Below, piece by piece: positions 56,669-64,000 of a DNA stretch of 64,000 bases (its first letter is position 1; each line of letters begins with the position of its first letter). The DNA is from Forficula auricularia (Eukaryota > Arthropoda > Insecta > Dermaptera > Forficulidae), in the NCBI GenBank assembly GCA_024734495.1, contig JALMQS010000099.1:102578019-102642018 (forward strand), in the 5' to 3' direction. The translations under genes and the position numbers were made by a program. A model generated the notes under the pieces. It was not told the origin of the DNA. It did no database searches and saw nothing but the letters and a program-made list of their open reading frames with translations.

Positions 56669-57451
56669 AATAAAAAAACATACTTTTGGAATATTTAGAA
56701 AACCCACGACCACAGACATAGTTAAGTAAATAATACTTCCTGCAGACCTATCACACACAAATTAGCAGGATTCCACTCAATGATTCATAGATTAACCAAC
56801 ATCCCTTTAGATAAAACAAATTTCAATAAAGAATTAGAAATAATAAAACAAATAGCCAATAAAAACGGTTACGAGGAAACTCTTATTGACAAACTATTAA
56901 AAAAGAAAATTGAAAAGTCAACTCTGAATCTGATTTATTCCCAAATGTCCGAGCCAGAATCAAAACCCAAATTAATAATCCCATACTATGGAAAAATTTC
57001 GGAAACTTTAAAATTAAAATTCAAAACTTTAGGATATCAAACTATTTTCAAATCCTCTAGAACATTGGGATCTGATATTAGCAATAATAAGAAAGACAAA
57101 ATTCAAAAAATGGACAAAAAAGGTGTCTATTCCATAACTTGTGGAGAATGTGATTCGACCTATATAGGAAAAACAGAACGAAATTTAAACACGCGCATTT
57201 CGGAACACAAAAGGGTTTTTAAAGGGAGTTCAGGGCATAGTGCATTTGCAGACCATTTAATCTCCGAGAAACATTGTTTTCCAGATGAATCAAATATTAA
57301 ATTAATTAGATCAGAATTAGATCCCTTAAAAATTAGTATTTTCGAATCGTTGGAAATTTTAAAATCATACAATAATTCACCAAAAAAATTCTTAAATCGA
57401 AAAATAGAAATTCCCGAAAGCTTTATTTTAAAAATAGCGGCTAAAATATAA
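56669..57451 (+). pseudogene. PLE-A C-terminal fragment with GIY-YIG (A1)
   Basis: Opens inside the RT C-terminal region (KKHTFGIFRKPTTTDI), then a frameshift and stop near 56725. From 56780 it is open for 223 codons: thumb/linker, GVYSITCGECDSTYIGKTER, RISEHKRVF and a C-terminal tail ending AAKI at 57451. The catalytic YVDD is absent. An isolated GIY-YIG domain is encoded, but expression is unlikely. Confidence 0.85.
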
Positions 57452-57602
57452 ACTTCACGAAAGCCACCTACAGCCAAAATAATAAAACAAGTACAAATTT
57501 CAATTCTGAACTTACCCACACTGTATATTTTCTTAACCTAACCACATGAAAGATTTTAAACTTTCATTCATAAATTAATTCCTGTGAATACATTGTAATA
57601 GA

Positions 57603-57637
57603 CTGATGAAGAGGGCAAAGCCCTCGAAACTATAGTC
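57603..57637 (+). ncRNA. Canonical hammerhead ribozyme, PLE-A (A1 plus strand)
   Basis: Identical in core to 62996-63030: CTGATGA, 6-bp stem II, GAAAC, TATA, GTC. With 56260-56294 it gives two opposed ribozymes 1.3 kb apart. Confidence 0.8.
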
Positions 57638-57703
57638 TCGTTATAAATAAATAAAATTTATAATTCCAGCAGAAGACACAATCTTTTATTGTCTCCTTCA
57701 ATA

Positions 57704-58310
57704 AACACTGATTAATCACTTACCGACGATTTCTCTTGTTTCCGATCTTATCATTTGATGTCTAAACCCAAATTATCTCGTATATATTGGCACACCGTTT
57801 CTTATCAACAAGTTATTCAGTAGGTAATATTTACTGATTGAATATCTTAATTTTTCAAATAATAGTATCTACAAGAAGCGACGAGTGTCCTCTTTTCATG
57901 ATTGGAATTTAATTCAATTTCCTTATTCGTTTAAAATATATTTGTAATTGAAGACGTTGACAATCTTTCAACTAAAAAATACAAATAAAACAACTTCATT
58001 AACTATAGTATAATATATAATACATATTTTTTTTAAATGAGAAATTTCACTAAAATTAATTATAATTTACCATTTTAAAATATTTTTTCACTTTTAGTTT
58101 GTTGAAATGATAGATTGTAAATCTTTTTTACTATTTACTTATTCACGCCTTGTCACACGACCTGGATTTGCTCATAGAACATTTTAAAATTCGTTGTTCT
58201 ATAGAGAACAGAGCTTATTTCAGGCTACTTTCACCATCACTACGGGATCCTGCAACGTAATGTGGCGCATGAATAAGTAATATTTTTTCTTTTTTGACAT
58301 TAATTATCAT
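57704..58310. other. No gene; spacer between PLE-A copies
   Basis: AT-rich. TTGTTCTATAGAGAACAG near 58192 is a short palindrome. Nothing else is recognisable. Confidence 0.4.
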
Positions 58311-58386
58311 TATTATTATTGAAGGAGACAATAAAAGAGGTAGCTGTTCTTCTGCTGGAATTATAAATTTTATTTATTTATAACGA

Positions 58387-58421
58387 GACTATAGTTTCGA
58401 GGGCTTTGCCCTCTTCATCAG
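58387..58421 (-). ncRNA. Canonical hammerhead ribozyme, PLE-A
   Basis: Minus strand copy with the same core and 6-bp stem II as 62996-63030. Confidence 0.8.
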
Positions 58422-58619
58422 TCTATTACAATGTATTCACAGGAATTAATTTATGAATGAAAGTATTACATTTTTCATGTGTTAAGGTTATAAATTACAT
58501 AGAGTGGGCAAGTTAAGAATTGACACTTATACTTGTTTTATTATTTTGACTGTAGTTGGCGTTCGTGAAGTTTATATTTTAGCCGCTATTTTTAAAATAA
58601 AGCTTTCGGGAATTTCTAT

Positions 58620-59076
58620 TTTACGATTTAAGAATTTTTTGGTGAATTATTGTATGATTTTAAAATTTCTAACGATTCGAAAATACTAATTTTTAAGGGA
58701 TCTAATTCTGATCTAATTAATTTAATATTTGATTCATCTGGAAAACAATGTTTCTCGGAAATTAGGTGGTCTGCAAATGCACTATGCCCTGAACCCCCTT
58801 TAAAAATCCTTTTGTGTTCCGAAATGCGCGTGTTTAAATTTCGTTCTGTTTCTCCTATATAGGTCGAATCACACCCTCCACATGTTATGGAATAGACACC
58901 TTTTTTGTCCATTTTTCAATTTTGTCTTTCTTATTATTGCTAATATCAGATCCCAATGTTCTAGAGGATTTGAAAATGGTTTGATATCCTAAAGTTTTGA
59001 ATTTTAATTTTAAAGTTTCCGAAATTTTTCCATAGTATGGGATTATTAATTTTGGTTTTAATTCTGGCTCGGACAT
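58620..59076 (-). pseudogene. PLE-A GIY-YIG fragment, minus strand
   Basis: Encodes MSEPELKPKLIIPYYGK, then a one-base loss near 58912 (one frame reads EKWTKKVS), then MDKKGVYSITCGGCDSTYIG with the E-for-K change in ETERNL, down to the tail. It lacks the reverse transcriptase. Compared with the full copy the GIY-YIG motif is conserved. Confidence 0.8.
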
Positions 59077-59083
59077 TTGGGAA

Positions 59084-60031
59084 TAAATTTACTACCGGTA
59101 TGTAGATGATATTATTTTACTATGGACAGGTACAAAGCGCGTTATGGGTGAATTTATCAACAATATAAATTCTATCCACGACAAAATTAAATTTACCAGC
59201 GAAATCGAAAAAGATAAAACACTAAATTATTTAGATGTAGAAATCAAAATTTCAAATAAAAAACATACTTTTGGAATATTTAGAAAACCCACGACCACAG
59301 ACATAGCTATAAATAATAATTCCTGTAGACCTATCACACACAAATTAGCAGGATTCCACTCAATGATTCATAGATTAACCAATATCCCTTTAGATAAAAC
59401 AAATTTCAATAAAGAATTAGAAATAATTAAACAAATAGCAGCTAAAAACGGTTACGAGAAAACCCTTATTGACAAACTATTAAAAAAGAAAATTGAAAAG
59501 TCAACTCTGAATCTGATTTATTCCCAAATGTCCGAGCCAGAATTAAAACCAAAATTAATAATCCCATACTATGGAAAAATTTCGGAAACTTTAAAATTAA
59601 AATTCAAAACTTTAGGATATCAAACCATTTTCAAATCCTCTAGAACATTGGGATCTGATATTAGCAATAATAAGAAAGACAAAATTGAAAAAATGGACAA
59701 AAAAGGTGTCTATTCCATAACATGTGGAGAATGTGATTCGACCTATATAGGAAAAACAGAACGAAATTTAAACACGCGCATTTCGGAACACAAAAGGATT
59801 TTTTAAAGGGGGTTCAGGGCATAGTGCATTTGCAGACCACCTAATTTCCGAGAAACATTGTTTTCCAGATGAATCAAATATTAAATTAATTAGATCAGAA
59901 TTAGATCCCTTAAAAATTAGTATTTTCGAATCGTTAGAAATTTTAAAATCATACAATAATTCACCAAAAAAATTCTTAAATCGTAAAATAGAAATTCCCG
60001 AAAGCTTTATTTTAAAAATAGCGGCTAAAAT
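59084..60031 (+). pseudogene. PLE-A RT-GIY-YIG 3' part, one frameshift
   Basis: Reads from the YVDD box through the linker and GIY-YIG (ATG 59144, open to 59806), then an extra T in the T-run near 59798-59804 shifts the frame; the tail GSGHSAFADH and KSYNNSPKK follow in another frame to 60031. Otherwise it is almost identical to the full-length protein, so the frameshift is young. Confidence 0.85.
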
Positions 60032-60185
60032 ATAAACTTCACGAACGCCAACTACAGTCAAAATAATAAAACAAGTATAAGTGTCAATTCTTAACTTGCC
60101 CACTCTATGTAATTTATAACCTTAACACATGAAAAATGTAATACTTTCATTCATAAATTAATTCCTGTGAATACATTGTAATAGA

Positions 60186-60220
60186 CTGATGAAGAGGGCA
60201 AAGCCCTCGAAACTATAGTC
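60186..60220 (+). ncRNA. Canonical hammerhead ribozyme at the PLE-A tandem junction
   Basis: Core identical to 62996-63030. Cleavage after C60220 would release the 5' end of the full-length unit's RNA, whose next ribozyme lies 2.8 kb downstream. Confidence 0.82.
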
Positions 60221-60369
60221 TCGTTATAAATAAATAAAATTTATAATTCCAGCAGAAGACACACTCTTTTATTGTCTCCTTCAATATATAAAAATTCTGC
60301 TACTCTCGGCAAAAACTTTCAATTTAATATAAAAAGATCGTCAATCTAATTGCCACAATTACAATCCTC

Positions 60370-62844
60370 ATGGAGAATACATTTGGTGGAAAATATTCGA
60401 AGTTACAAGATCATCTCCTACTTGAAATCAGCCATGCACCCGAAAAAGAAGCCTTAAATTTGTATTTTAAATTGAGATTGAAATATTCCACTGCAAATAA
60501 AAACATCTGGTTCCACAAAACATGCCGCTCCGAGAACCTCATTCCAAGATATATACAAATAAAAACTAACATCAAATCCAGAACATCTTCAAGAGTCATT
60601 GCTGAAGCCAAGAAGAGATGGGTGAGTCATGAATTGAACCATTTATACTCTGTTAGAAATACATTTAAACTGTACTTATATCATATCCACACGCGATTAA
60701 CAGAAATCTTAGGCCCTCCACTATTCGATTGCAAAGATAGTGATATCAGAGACAGAGTTGAACTTTTAATTAACAAAAAAACAGAAATATTATCTAAAAA
60801 ACTTCAAAATCTTAGAAATCAACAACTCCCAAATAATTTAAAAAACAATAACCAAAGTGAAACTTTCAAGTTTAGTGATAGAATTAAAAATTTCACAAAT
60901 ACTAAATTCACCGATTCAGAAAAAGATTTATTGAATAAAGGCCTAAATCATTGCATATATTCACCAATAAATAAAAATGAATTAGAAAACATCGCGGTAA
61001 ACATAGAATCTTCATTGATTAGAAACCATGAAAACTATATGAATAAAACTATATCTGCAAACATTTTTGAGAAAACAAGCCAGTCAAATCATAACAATAT
61101 AAATTTCAAAGAAAATAAAACTTTAAAGCAATTAAAATCAAAAATCAGGGAAAATGATTTACAAGTAATAAAAAGTGATAAAGGAAATACAGTCTGCATA
61201 TTAGACAATGAAATTTACAAAGAAAAAACGGAGAATTTTCTAAAGTCAAATAATTTTGAAGAAATTAAAAATCCAGTTAAAAGTTTTGATAAAATAGTTA
61301 AAGAAAAAATAAAAAATTCTATTATATTAACAGACAAAGAAAAATATTCACTCCCAGAAAAGAATCCACAATGTCCCAGATTATACTCTCTTCCAAAAAT
61401 TCACAAGTCTGAAAAATTGGAAGATATTCCAATTAGACCGGTAGTTAGTTATACAAATTCATCAATTACAAAACTTGCCAAACATTTAAACAAAATATTT
61501 AAAGAAAAAACTAAATTCATCCCCAAAAACTCAATTAAAAACTCACTTGAATTAATAAATAAAATCAAAGATGTTGAAATTCCCGATAATGGTAAATTAA
61601 TCTCTCTGGACATCACAAGCCTTTTTACAAATATTCCACCAGAAGAAACTCAAGAATTAGTTAACAAAATCATATTTAAATCCCCTAATTTACAAGCTAG
61701 AGAAAAACAAAATTTAAGCGAATTGATGAACCTCTGTATAAATCACAATTTCTTTCAATTTAATAATAAAATATATAAACAAAAAAATGGAATAGCGATA
61801 GGTAGTCCATTATCACCCCTACTAGCGGAAATATTTTTAGACAATTTCGAAACAAAATTTCTTAACGTAGAATACAAATATTTCAAATACATTCACTATT
61901 ACTACCGGTATGTAGATGATATTATTTTACTATGGACAGGTACAAAGCGCGTTATGGGTGAATTTATCAACAATATAAATTCTATCCACGACAAAATTAA
62001 ATTTACCAGCGAAATCGAAAAAGATAAAACACTAAATTATTTAGATGTAGAAATCAAAATTTCAAATAAAAAACATACTTTTGGAATATTTAGAAAACCC
62101 ACGACCACAGACATAGCTATAAATAATAATTCCTGTAGACCTATCACACACAAATTAGCAGGATTCCACTCAATGATTCATAGATTAACTAATATCCCTT
62201 TAGATAAAACAAATTTCAATAAAGAATTAGAAATAATTAAACAAATAGCAGCTAAAAACGGTTACGAGAAAACCCTTATTGACAAACTATTAAAAAAGAA
62301 AATTGAAAAGTCAACTCTGAATCTGATTTATTCCCAAATGTCCGAGCCAGAATTAAAACCAAAATTAATAATCCCATACTATGGAAAAATTTCGGAAACT
62401 TTAAAATTAAAATTCAAAACTTTAGGATATCAAACCATTTTCAAATCCTCTAGAACATTGGGATCTGATATTAGCAATAATAAGAAAGACAAAATTCAAA
62501 AAATGGACAAAAAAGGTGTCTATTCCATAACATGTGGAGAATGTGATTCGACCTATATAGGAAAAACAGAACGAAATTTAAACACGCGCATTTCGGAACA
62601 CAAAAGGATTTTTAAAGGGGGTTCAGGGCATAGTGCATTTGCAGACCACCCAATTTCCGAGAAACATTGTTTTCCAGATGAATCAAATATTAAATTAATT
62701 AGATCAGAATTAGATCCCTTAAAAATTAGTATTTTCGAATCGTTAGAAATTTTAAAATCATACAATAATTCACCAAAAAAATTCTTAAATCGTAAAATAG
62801 AAATTCCCGAAAGCTTTATTTTAAAAATAGCGGCCAAAATATAA
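60370..62844 (+). CDS. PLE-A reverse transcriptase / GIY-YIG endonuclease
   Basis: Intact 824-aa protein starting at the first ATG after the leader (MENTFGGKYSKL). Landmarks: Lys/Asn-rich N-terminus, IKSDKGNTVCILD (about 268), LYSLPKIHKSEKLEDIPIR, LISLDITSLFTNIPPEETQ (first Asp), GIAIGSPLSPLLAEIFLDNF and YYRYVDDIILLWTG (YVDD, about 513), LNYLDVEI and FRKPTTTDI, then GIY-YIG from GVYSITCGECDSTYIGKTER (about 716) with RISEH and a C-terminal Leu/Lys tail. The two-Cys spacing before YIG (C..C) fits the PLE-type nuclease. It probably nicks DNA and reverse-transcribes PLE RNA, possibly also that of hammerhead-bearing relics. It looks functional by sequence. Confidence 0.95.
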   Translation: MENTFGGKYSKLQDHLLLEISHAPEKEALNLYFKLRLKYSTANKNIWFHKTCRSENLIPRYIQIKTNIKSRTSSRVIAEAKKRWVSHELNHLYSVRNTFKLYLYHIHTRLTEILGPPLFDCKDSDIRDRVELLINKKTEILSKKLQNLRNQQLPNNLKNNNQSETFKFSDRIKNFTNTKFTDSEKDLLNKGLNHCIYSPINKNELENIAVNIESSLIRNHENYMNKTISANIFEKTSQSNHNNINFKENKTLKQLKSKIRENDLQVIKSDKGNTVCILDNEIYKEKTENFLKSNNFEEIKNPVKSFDKIVKEKIKNSIILTDKEKYSLPEKNPQCPRLYSLPKIHKSEKLEDIPIRPVVSYTNSSITKLAKHLNKIFKEKTKFIPKNSIKNSLELINKIKDVEIPDNGKLISLDITSLFTNIPPEETQELVNKIIFKSPNLQAREKQNLSELMNLCINHNFFQFNNKIYKQKNGIAIGSPLSPLLAEIFLDNFETKFLNVEYKYFKYIHYYYRYVDDIILLWTGTKRVMGEFINNINSIHDKIKFTSEIEKDKTLNYLDVEIKISNKKHTFGIFRKPTTTDIAINNNSCRPITHKLAGFHSMIHRLTNIPLDKTNFNKELEIIKQIAAKNGYEKTLIDKLLKKKIEKSTLNLIYSQMSEPELKPKLIIPYYGKISETLKLKFKTLGYQTIFKSSRTLGSDISNNKKDKIQKMDKKGVYSITCGECDSTYIGKTERNLNTRISEHKRIFKGGSGHSAFADHPISEKHCFPDESNIKLIRSELDPLKISIFESLEILKSYNNSPKKFLNRKIEIPESFILKIAAKI

Positions 62845-62995
62845 ACTTCACGAACGCCAACTACAGTCAAAATAATAAAACAAGTATAAGTGTCAATTCT
62901 TAACTTGCCCACTCTATGCAATTTACAACCTTAACACATGAAAAATGTAATACTTTCATTCATAAAGCCCATTCCTGTGAATACACAGTCATAGA

Positions 62996-63030
62996 CTGAT
63001 GAAGAGGGCAAAGCCCTCGAAACTATAGTC
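62996..63030 (+). ncRNA. Canonical hammerhead ribozyme, PLE-A 3' end
   Basis: CTGATGA, stem II GAGGGC-AAA-GCCCTC, GAAAC, TATA loop of minimal stem III and GTC. All conserved core residues are intact. Confidence 0.82.
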
Positions 63031-63098
63031 TCGTTATAAATAAATAAAATTTATAATTCCAGCAGAAGACACACTCTTTTATTGTCTCCTTCAATTTT

Positions 63099-63306
63099 GG
63101 TGGTAGTTTAGACAGACCTGAAGTATTTAATTTACGCCGATATATCATGTCTCTATACCTAAAACATCAAGTTTTCTTAATAAAGGCGCTTTTTCGTGAA
63201 AAATAACATTTTAATGAATTTAATTTTAACTAACCATGGAATTGTCAAGATTATGATGAAGTTTTGTTAATTATTTATGGTATAAGAAACTTATAAAGAG
63301 TTTATT
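63099..63306. other. No gene; spacer
   Basis: AT-rich, no recognisable feature between the PLE end and the hairpin. Confidence 0.35.
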
Positions 63307-63447
63307 GACAATGTTCAAAAATCTCCCAAATGATAGCAAAATATTGAGTATTCAAACGAAGTTCTTATGGTACAAAATAAATAATTTCCTAAGAACTTCG
63401 TTTAATCAATATTTGTTGCCAATTATGGAGATTTTTTTGAACACTGT
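63307..63447. repeat. Hairpin abutting the LTR
   Basis: GACAATGTTCAAAAATCTCC at the left pairs with GGAGATTTTTTTGAACACTG at the right, and AAACGAAGTTCTTA with TAAGAACTTCGTTT inside. The right end overlaps the proposed LTR start by 3 bases, so one boundary may be off. Confidence 0.55.
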
Positions 63448-63649
63448 CATAATGTTTATGTTGTTAAGTTTATGTTGTCATATATTAAGCCGTTCGACAT
63501 GGCTGCGGGCAAGCTTTTGGCACAACATGCTACAGCAGTGTTGAATCAGCCATCTTAATGTAATCATCACCTGTTATAATAAACCTTACTGTTAAAATGT
63601 TACCGTCTTAATATATTATTAACCTGAAGTCCATACAGTTATTATTACA
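63445..63649 (+). repeat. Ty3/gypsy-type 5' LTR (proposed)
   Basis: Starts TGTCATAATGTTTATG and ends TTATTATTACA, i.e. TG...CA type ends, 205 bp, directly followed by a primer-binding site. The 3' LTR lies outside the window, so the boundaries rest on end motifs and the adjacent site only. Confidence 0.55.
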
Positions 63650-63667
63650 TGGCGCAGTCTTGGATTA
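63650..63667 (+). promoter_or_regulatory. tRNA primer-binding site
   Basis: TGGCGCAGTCTTGGATT follows the LTR end with no gap. TGGCGCAGTC is a usual primer-binding sequence of arthropod Ty3/gypsy elements. Confidence 0.55.
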
Positions 63668-63710
63668 AACTAGAAGAAAATAAATTAAAGAAAAAAGAAC
63701 AAAAGAAAAA

Positions 63711-64000
63711 ATGGACGGACTCAAGTTACCGCAGCCGATGCCGTTCATCGGTGATGTAGTCATTATCTACAAATTTTTGCAAGCTCAATATACATGATTG
63801 CATCAGAAAAGGATCAGAAGCCGGATAATAAAAATTGCTTTGTTTCTAAATTGCATCGGTACTGATGGAGTACAGGTATTTAACAATCTAAAACTTACTC
63901 CTGAACAAAAAGGTAAATATGAATTACTCATAAAGGAATTCACCACCTATTTCACGCTCAAGAGAAACAAACCTATGAAAGGTTTATATTCAACTTGAGG
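63711..64000 (+). pseudogene. Ty3/gypsy gag, N-terminal part, frameshifted, cut by window
   Basis: ATG 63711 begins MDGLKLPQPMPFIGD, a typical gag start. Deletions near 63756 and 63790 break the frame; the rest is read in 63798-63998 as IKIALFLNCIGTDGVQVFNN and LTPEQKGKYELLIKEF, the helical capsid-like region of gypsy gag. A further frame change occurs near 63950. The element continues beyond the window. Confidence 0.75.

Larger units (their letters stand above)
56040..57703. mobile_element. PLE-A inverted 3'-end pair (copy A1)
   Basis: 56668-56040 on the minus strand is a PLE-A 3' end that runs through the hammerhead into the next leader, with the complement of CTGCTACTCTCGGCAAAAAC near 56056-56080. 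At 56669 it joins head to head with a plus-strand 3' half, 56669-57703. A small PLE-leader insertion (about 56085-56182) lies in the minus part, flanked by AGAATTTTTA. The outer ends are inverted copies (TTGAAGGAGACAATAAAAG). Confidence 0.85.
58311..60285. mobile_element. PLE-A inverted 3'-end pair joined to a full copy (A2)
   Basis: Minus strand 59083-58311 is a 3' end truncated in the linker (SQMSEPELKPKL side). Plus strand 59084-60285 starts at YYRYVDDIILLW. The two are joined head to head at 59083/59084. The plus part continues without a gap into the full-length unit at 60286, so it serves as that copy's upstream terminal repeat. It is nearly identical to the matching parts of 60286-63098. 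Confidence 0.85.
60286..63098 (+). mobile_element. Penelope-like element, family A, full-length unit
   Basis: The unit runs from the leader (ATATAAAAATTCTGCTACTC) through an intact 824-aa ORF, the 3' region, the hammerhead at 62996-63030 and the conserved CCAGCAGAAGACACAC to GTCTCCTTCAAT. The 59084-60285 copy sits directly upstream in the same orientation, so the arrangement is the tandem (pseudo-LTR) form typical of PLEs. Confidence 0.88.

Overview
The window is AT-rich eukaryotic DNA, most likely from an arthropod and probably an insect. The evidence is mariner/Tc1, hAT, Helitron-like, RTE, CR1/Jockey-like and Ty3/gypsy relics, GIY-YIG Penelope-like elements (PLEs), and one short-intron C2H2 zinc-finger gene. 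There is no bacterial-style gene organisation. Nearly everything recognisable is mobile or repetitive. The zinc-finger locus (16434-17241, minus) is the only convincing candidate for a host gene.

Layout. 1-9.1 kb: an RTE tail, a tRNA-like hairpin module, a reversed CR1/Jockey-like fragment, then a 3.46 kb hAT-ended element (3095-6550) that holds at least four other elements and itself split a PLE leader. A hAT transposase relic and a Tc1-type fold-back follow. 10-14.3 kb: a Mos1-like mariner relic, a palindrome interrupted by a 287-bp hAT MITE with a perfect 8-bp target duplication, a hAT C-terminal relic and an inverted PLE 3' end. 14.5-17.3 kb: a repeat pair and the zinc-finger exons. 18.2-22.2 kb: a 4 kb palindrome of repeated modules. 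22.8-23.3 kb: a short Helitron-like element.

23.9-36.6 kb: the most striking object. A 12.7 kb unit has hAT-type terminal inverted repeats and an 8-bp target duplication (TTTCAAAA). It belongs to the same family as the 287-bp MITE at 12.3 kb. Inside it is a 12.3 kb satellite array of about 31 copies of a 396-398-bp monomer, with one head-to-head inversion. The array is bracketed by an 11-bp direct repeat. Each monomer carries a tRNA-like (A-box/B-box) core enclosed by short inverted repeats. The same architecture, with differing sequence, occurs at least four more times in the window.

36.6-43.2 kb: repeat debris, including a PLE inverted dimer and a duplicated TIR element. 43.3-49.2 kb: a nearly intact RTE (one frameshift, 11-bp TSD), a mariner with TIRs and TA duplication, and a 5'-truncated RTE with a 10-bp TSD. 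51.5-63.1 kb: two PLE families, each with an open reverse transcriptase plus GIY-YIG ORF (827 and 824 aa). Canonical hammerhead ribozymes and tail-to-tail inverted 3'-end copies accompany them. 63.4-64.0 kb: a Ty3/gypsy 5' LTR, primer-binding site and broken gag, cut by the window edge.

How they work together: the autonomous elements (PLE-A, PLE-B, RTE) could supply reverse transcriptase for the many non-autonomous hammerhead-bearing fragments. No hAT or mariner copy here looks able to make a working transposase, so those non-autonomous elements would depend on enzymes encoded elsewhere. All family assignments come from motif recognition by eye; no database search was run.
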